The position numbers were made by a program, and so were the translations under genes. From Euryarchaeota archaeon UBA495 (GTDB lineage: Archaea > Thermoplasmatota > Poseidoniia > Poseidoniales > Poseidoniaceae), in assembly GCA_002496845.1 (NCBI GenBank), contig DALQ01000037.1:1-34737 (forward strand): 34,737 nt of DNA, in the 5' to 3' direction. Shown piece after piece: positions 31,901 through 34,737 of the stretch (positions within the stretch are counted from its first letter, which is position 1; the number at the start of each line of letters is the position of its first letter). Under the pieces are notes generated by a model. The model had not been told where the DNA came from, did not search any database, and worked only from the letters and a program-made list of their open reading frames with translations.

Positions 31901-34737
31901 CGGCAGGCCCGCAAGCCGCGCCATGGTCACGAACGCGGTGGTGAACTCTTGGCAGGTGCCTTCGTTGGCCACCTCCAGAAGGTGAACGGCGATGTCTTGG
32001 TCACCGGGGAGTCCAGAACCGTTGTAATTCCGCTTGAATTCGGTGGTGGCGTTTCCTTCACGCAGGAAGGTCGCGATGGCGTCGGCCGTGCTCCACGCGT
32101 CGGAGACACCGGCTTCAGCGACGACGGCTTCAGTGATGTTGAGTGCGATGGACCACGGGTTGCTGCGGTTCGAAAGGCGATCGTCGAGTTGCAGCGCGTA
32201 GGTGTCGGTCTGATTGGCGATCGTGGACGACGCCAAGGTGTCCCAATCAAACCAATACTCGGGGGCCACGGCGATGAGGCTCTGGAGGAATCCAGCGTCC
32301 ACGTTGACGATGAAGGTGTCATTTGTTCGGCTCAATTCAGCCGTCGCGTCCGCCCAAAACGAGTGATTGATGGTCGACAGCGGCACAGGCACAGGGGTGC
32401 CGGTGAATTCGGTGTTGTACTGCACGTTCCAAATCACGGTGCTGTTGCTGAACCCGAGGTCAGCCATGCCGGACAAGTTCTCGATGTTCGGGAACAATTC
32501 GTTGCTCGGGTGCACCGTCGCCAAATGCGCATAGGTGGAGCCGGTGGGGAAGTCGTTGGTGACCTGCCGCCAGCGGTGTACCTGCTCAAGATCGACGGTC
32601 CCGCTGGTGTTGTTGGCCCAGAAGATGACCTGCGATTGAGGGAAATCGTCCGAGGGATCCAAGGGGTCCTGAGGCGAACCGACGCAGCCGGTGGCCCAGA
32701 AATTCGCCGGACATTCCACACCGTCAATCACGCCGCCACCGTCGGTGTCGGGGTTCCGCCAATCCGTGCCGGTCACGTTCTCAAACGCGTCAGGAATGCC
32801 GTCCCCGTCAAAGTCGTCGGGCAGGATGTCGTCCGAGGGATCGTTCTCAGGGTTGGTCCCGTCGAAGTACTCGTCAAGGTCGTTCACGCCACCTGAATCG
32901 GTGTCAAACTTCGTCGGGTCGGTCACCCAAACGTCGCTTGACCCATTGAGGATGCCAATGCTGTCCAGGGTGCATCCCGTGGAGTTCTCGAAGTACGAAT
33001 TCAAGCCGTCGCCGTCCGGATCAAGGGCGTTCTTGCAGGCGTCCAAAGGATCGGTGTTGTCGCGGACGACCTCGCCGAAGTCGTTCACGCCGTCGCCGTC
33101 CGTGTCGGCCAAGGTCGGGTTTGAGAACCATCCAAACACACCCAGCAATTCCTCCCAATCGGCGAGGCCGTCGGCATCGGAATCCGTGTAATCGTCGTCG
33201 CAGTAGAGGCGCGTGGTGGAGATGGTCCCGTCAAGGGTGGCGTCGGTGTGGCAGAAGGAGCCGTTGCGGTTCGCCACGTCCGTCACCGAGACAGGTGGAG
33301 CAAGGCTGACGCCGACAAGCACGTTGTTGACCGTCGCTCCGTAAGCGAACGACGTCCATGTTCCTGAGACGTTGTACCAGCCGGTCCCACCATCGGGGTT
33401 GAATCCAGAGGCGTCGGTGAGCGTCAAGCGATTCACGCCGTTCCAGTTGGTCAGGGTGGTGACGTAGTCGACCAGGGAATCGCAGGGGTCGGTGCCGTGC
33501 GACACGTTGCGCTCGTCGCCGTCGTTGACGCCACCGAAGTCGGTGTCGGCGACGTCCCACTTGGTGCAGGTGAGGTTCTCTTCCCAGTTCTGAATGCCGT
33601 CGTTGTCCGCGTCACCGGCATCCTCACGCCGGGTCGGGTCGGTTTCGCCGGAATCCACCAGTCCGTTGCCGTTGGCGTCCTCGTCACCGTCGTCGAACGC
33701 GTCGCCGTCGGTGTTGTTGTTCCGGGGATCGCTGGCTTGCGGCGGGTTGCCGTAGGAAGCGCTGACCTCAACGCCGTCGCTCAGGCCGTCGCCGTCCGTG
33801 TCGGAGGCCGTGGGGTCCGTCAGGAGGGTGAAGGCCTCGTAGGAGTCGTTCAGCCCGTCACCGTCGGAGTCGGCGGCGGTCGGGTTGGTGGAGGTGATGC
33901 CGTCCACTTCTGCGGTCAGGGTAGCACAACCACCCGGGCCAATGCCGCTGACCGGGTCGCAGGGCGTGATCGTTTCCGTGGGCGTGCCAGGCTCTGGACG
34001 GAAACACGGCGAAGAGCCGCAGTTCGTCGTCCATGAGGGGTTGATGTATTCGAAGAGGTTGGGCAATCCGTCGTTGTCAGGGTCGCCGTTTGGACCGTCG
34101 TCGTTGGACGCCGAGGTGGCATTGAGACCGTAGGATACCTCCCAACCGTCGGGCATGCCGTCGCCGTCCGTGTCGTAGCCACGGCGGTCTTCGTCGATGA
34201 GGCCGTCGCCGTCGTCGTCGTCGCTGAGGCAATCCGCGTCGCCGTCGCCGTCGCTGTCGGCGCCGTCCACGGCACCGTCCTTGTCGTTGTCAAAGCCGTC
34301 AGCGCAGATGTTGCCGACCGGGTCCTCGTCACAGAGAATGACCGAACCGGTGCCGTCGCTTCCGCTGGCACCGCAAGCGGGGGGGTTGAACTGCATCGCG
34401 TGTTCTTCGGACCAATCGTTGGTCGGCACGGTACCGTTCCACCAAACACCGTTGTCGAGCACGGCCGGGGTGGTCGCAATGTCCCACCCGGTGGGCATGA
34501 GGTAGGTGTATTCCTGGAGGTTGGACATGCCGTCGCCGTCAGGGTCGCCCACCGCGCCGTCAGCAAAGGTGGAGGACAGCGGGTCAAGACCGTGCATCCA
34601 TTCCCACCCGTCGGGAAGGCCGTCGTTGTCCGAGTCAGGGTCGTTGGGTGAGGTGTTGATCAGGTACTCGAGGCCGTAGGTCAGTCCGTCGCCGTCAGCG
34701 TCCGATGCAGCGGACACTTCCTCGCTCACCAGATCGA
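25907..34737 (-). CDS. Giant surface protein: TSP3 repeats, transglutaminase-like core, Ig-like repeats, TM, DUF4129-like domain (partial, at least 2,943 aa)
   Basis: The reading frame is open through the right edge, so the N-terminus and signal peptide lie outside; the GTG at 34729 is not a supported start. In order: many DxDxDG TSP3-type repeats (about 32,700-34,737), a beta-rich domain, a transglutaminase-like core (about 31,740-32,000), a carboxypeptidase-regulatory-like domain, then roughly ten Ig-like repeats (26,700-31,600) with the recurring ending 'G...l.v.F.G...Y.PS'. A membrane segment follows (about 26,274-26,345). Last is a cytoplasmic helical domain with AIFQCYTDLCVVLQKREF, REFEAAIRQ and LVALDNVFEQARYGRDEM, which fits DUF4129. 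Transglutaminase plus DUF4129 also occurs in TgpA-type bacterial membrane proteins. The 622-residue RCC1 protein follows 41 bp downstream. Confidence 0.88.
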   Translation of the reverse strand, partial: DLVSEEVSAASDADGDGLTYGLEYLINTSPNDPDSDNDGLPDGWEWMHGLDPLSSTFADGAVGDPDGDGMSNLQEYTYLMPTGWDIATTPAVLDNGVWWNGTVPTNDWSEEHAMQFNPPACGASGSDGTGSVILCDEDPVGNICADGFDNDKDGAVDGADSDGDGDADCLSDDDDGDGLIDEDRRGYDTDGDGMPDGWEVSYGLNATSASNDDGPNGDPDNDGLPNLFEYINPSWTTNCGSSPCFRPEPGTPTETITPCDPVSGIGPGGCATLTAEVDGITSTNPTAADSDGDGLNDSYEAFTLLTDPTASDTDGDGLSDGVEVSASYGNPPQASDPRNNNTDGDAFDDGDEDANGNGLVDSGETDPTRREDAGDADNDGIQNWEENLTCTKWDVADTDFGGVNDGDERNVSHGTDPCDSLVDYVTTLTNWNGVNRLTLTDASGFNPDGGTGWYNVSGTWTSFAYGATVNNVLVGVSLAPPVSVTDVANRNGSFCHTDATLDGTISTTRLYCDDDYTDSDADGLADWEELLGVFGWFSNPTLADTDGDGVNDFGEVVRDNTDPLDACKNALDPDGDGLNSYFENSTGCTLDSIGILNGSSDVWVTDPTKFDTDSGGVNDLDEYFDGTNPENDPSDDILPDDFDGDGIPDAFENVTGTDWRNPDTDGGGVIDGVECPANFWATGCVGSPQDPLDPSDDFPQSQVIFWANNTSGTVDLEQVHRWRQVTNDFPTGSTYAHLATVHPSNELFPNIENLSGMADLGFSNSTVIWNVQYNTEFTGTPVPVPLSTINHSFWADATAELSRTNDTFIVNVDAGFLQSLIAVAPEYWFDWDTLASSTIANQTDTYALQLDDRLSNRSNPWSIALNITEAVVAEAGVSDAWSTADAIATFLREGNATTEFKRNYNGSGLPGDQDIAVHLLEVANEGTCQEFTTAFVTMARLAGLPARSVSGFAGGTWTGNGYAVTNDDRTTWAEVHLQQDAANGNTDMGWVPFEACPDAELLEIVNQSLTPLSWERNGQTWFNVSGQLRYADNSTPVTDQPLVAFFVPIGEVGNVPGIAATPERQIGSAFTDANGSFNISGIPPQPIAPGFAGIVIQHVEQGYVSNGGIPYATAINVSDNTTLTHQGPTPINAPIVGAGATTEISGLLQAETIPQNVFQDLEGLEVWLSFTSSVEGAVNLSTPVNPDGSWVFDLTLDEFESKTNISALIGFSGWTDTSVPIAGDVHLRPSTTGLVLDVRDAPNLTATLEGPGTNVSVLDLGDDIWVNGTVVSFGLAPAAMNGSLVLSLRDIESGGAWVDVFNVTVNGTFSVQHTLNASTTPIAAGEVEPRLRFFPEVLPTTDIENLSDNAPYRLRGIYNYTMISESQLRGEATNTQFQVVDHLGNGVGIVMLGTYDVFFNGSLATSIVDPLSNQISPTWNLDATLRAGDYPLAIEFGGSDDYVPSVWNSSLRVMAEISWNFTVADDWVHIGNSTQFFGNLSDAVYGDRVLNNGSALSILMATAEGPVDLAIGSLNTTTGGFSFNVTAPTIFAGGVYEVQLLTDFLAFAPEGGPYYQFVDPNGPQGPPSGITLNWGIESEVIVTPELESIQVLIGDTIDLRARITDIADGSDLEGATVEWFLDWNGANTSLGTAQTLVDGNASIQWTANSLGPGYYDIGVVVADDVTDPIAPGNRRHFGNISLVNATVQTESVVVIDVAPTVVAADSTFNVLGRVLDADDNTRPINGLLRLDAYWDDEPEELLITGAQTAANGSFNLSLSSDAFNDGTTRGNRTLLVQVIEDSSPFYLPSNTTTDMLVQGVTDFEQLLPRNAVIINRGRSVDLSAQLVEASDLFTPLGGETVAVKVHETWHTEVQTDGEGFANTSFLFDLNHPLGIITVEFHYNGSFDLLDDRANLSTVTVRSTTVLLIDPITANPTSASSFNVTGTVLSDNGSGLENRDGSVLPANVLFAIDGQPVGFTVTGGSVGVGGAWTASITLGQTFERGSHNISATYVPSVNFYVGSNDTAPFDSRGTTSVFFLDPVLDGLGSPSLNDRAERGSDMDLRVMVQDNTGAPVANADVQVTLIGSDGPLTVPVTLTLVTDASGMAQDVMTLPANLSVGEATLTADYGGLPGTTGLVGSNTSTRFVVLASTEIAITEAPVSLVAGDAFDVRGTLLDDLGLPLAVDGTPSLAIVHLLVDGVPVSSVETDASNGSFLLSYVLPQGTDPGLHQVSVQFKGGRDWVDPIGVGDPANPEYYLPTQTDVDFNVSMPSKIILTSGSGDVDRETTITISGVLLSQVDDAIGGATIEVWLDGAFLTNVTTDANGSFTALHPVPADQRLGATDMEVRFTGNVLYLPSNATGYWNVYAPILVTVDLDDVIAVADQVEITGQVVDNQLQGLADHTVFLEVDGVNIGEVTTSSDGQFTYTWLVPDIFVFGDHVLIATADSQGWYRAGSGNASFYLSHRSAISISFDGDDEVTRGDLWRISGRLYDVDDAAQAGLPGRDVQVYLDGELVTVATTLEDGSWLATVPVELDLARGEHDLEVRFAGELAHRPTDASTVGTVWSDVVVTIDAVSDRTAVRSDALRTLIITGSVTEVGGEGEVFEDLDLTLSNGTGCTSASATPTCYTLERVQWNDGNFSMTLRVPSWNPLGVQPFHVGSNTNSSRNLNSGTAVTFALIKVDATIQVRIDNIVEDDKEDFGGSIMVTADDTGEGIPDVGFSLYLEYANGSRVVQDGSTQQLLKRVVVTGSDGSTDYDFNHDPPYGDASEFGELTLLVLLDAGGERLTDASLATFQAEAAQGFGPDYTYSDEASSVTRTLVGALVLLVVGLVAGLVLYRRRQQATLMEEAAEVFAYTAELLAAGDSVREAIFQCYTDLCVVLQKREFLRRDFETVREFEAAIRQAMPAVSEEALVALDNVFEQARYGRDEMSEGHAQAAKVAMERMSTEVTSIQKIIPRGL
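31740..32000 (-). other. Transglutaminase-like catalytic core with altered triad
   Basis: The Cys segment reads GTCQEFTTAFVTMARLAGLP followed by ARSVSGFAGG, with the nucleophile codon at 31952-31954. The expected His-x-Trp segment reads TTWAEVH, with Thr (codon 31826-31828) where the catalytic His normally sits. The expected GWVPxD reads GWVPFE, with Glu (codon 31754-31756) in place of Asp. The fold is well supported; activity is doubtful. Confidence 0.7.
32700..34737 (-). repeat. Long TSP3-type calcium-binding array
   Basis: More than a dozen DxDxDGxxD units can be read, many with a following Glu/Tyr/Phe-rich segment ending in a TDP- or NPT-type turn. Several are the variant SDNDGLPDGWE or TDGDGMPDGWE common in archaeal and planctomycete surface proteins. 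The array continues past the window edge. Confidence 0.85.

Noticed and set aside
1..34737. tRNA, rRNA, mobile elements or attachment sites
   Set aside because: No stretch with rRNA or tRNA character, no transposase or integrase motifs and no flanking target duplications were seen by eye; a covariance-model search would be needed to exclude a tRNA.

Overview
This window most likely comes from a high-GC archaeon. A marine group II euryarchaeote (Poseidoniales and relatives) is my best guess, from gene content only. The archaeal markers are a Bat-type HTH regulator, an XPD/Rad3 helicase with iron-sulfur cysteines, a ribbon-helix-helix protein with a TATA-like box and almost no leader, and very large surface proteins built from RCC1, thrombospondin type 3 (TSP3) and Ig-like modules with many N-glycosylation sequons. 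No rRNA, tRNA, CRISPR array, transposase or integrase was seen.

Layout. (1) 1-202 is an AT-rich non-coding strip. (2) 203-14479 (minus) is one gene for a 4,758-residue secreted, membrane-anchored protein. It has two complete seven-copy RCC1 sets, a decayed third RCC1 region, TSP3 calcium-binding arrays, eight putative-Ig (He_PIG) modules and a C-terminal membrane anchor. (3) 14536-15204 (plus) is a divergent Bat-type regulator; a perfect 14-bp palindrome lies in the 56-bp spacer. (4) 15205-17265 (minus) holds NADP-type glutamate dehydrogenase followed by a LysE-family exporter. (5) 17366-20656 (minus) is a four-gene run with 25-45 bp gaps: a PH-like membrane protein, a TerB-like protein, a GRDP-like protein and a TPM-domain protein with a Gly/Cys tail. 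(6) 20772-21146 (plus) is a protein with two RHH-like units, followed by about 330 bases full of hairpins and an out-of-frame 12-bp repeat. (7) 21476-23993 (plus) holds an XPD-like helicase and a small acidic protein. (8) 23997-34737 (minus) holds a 622-residue protein with exactly seven RCC1 blades and, upstream of it, a protein of at least 2,943 residues with TSP3 repeats, a transglutaminase-like core, Ig-like repeats, a membrane segment and a cytoplasmic DUF4129-like domain. The last gene runs off the right edge.

How it fits together. About 72% of the window encodes three surface proteins that share one plan: signal peptide (seen in two; the third is cut by the window edge), modular beta-rich ectodomain, calcium-binding Asp repeats, one C-terminal membrane segment and a short cytoplasmic part. 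I read them as cell-surface adhesion, matrix or polymer-handling proteins; that is inference. The 14517 palindrome could link the Bat-type regulator to the giant gene. The four-gene TPM/GRDP/TerB run is the best candidate for a little-described membrane system. The 21147-21475 spacer is the best candidate for an undescribed structured RNA or regulatory element.
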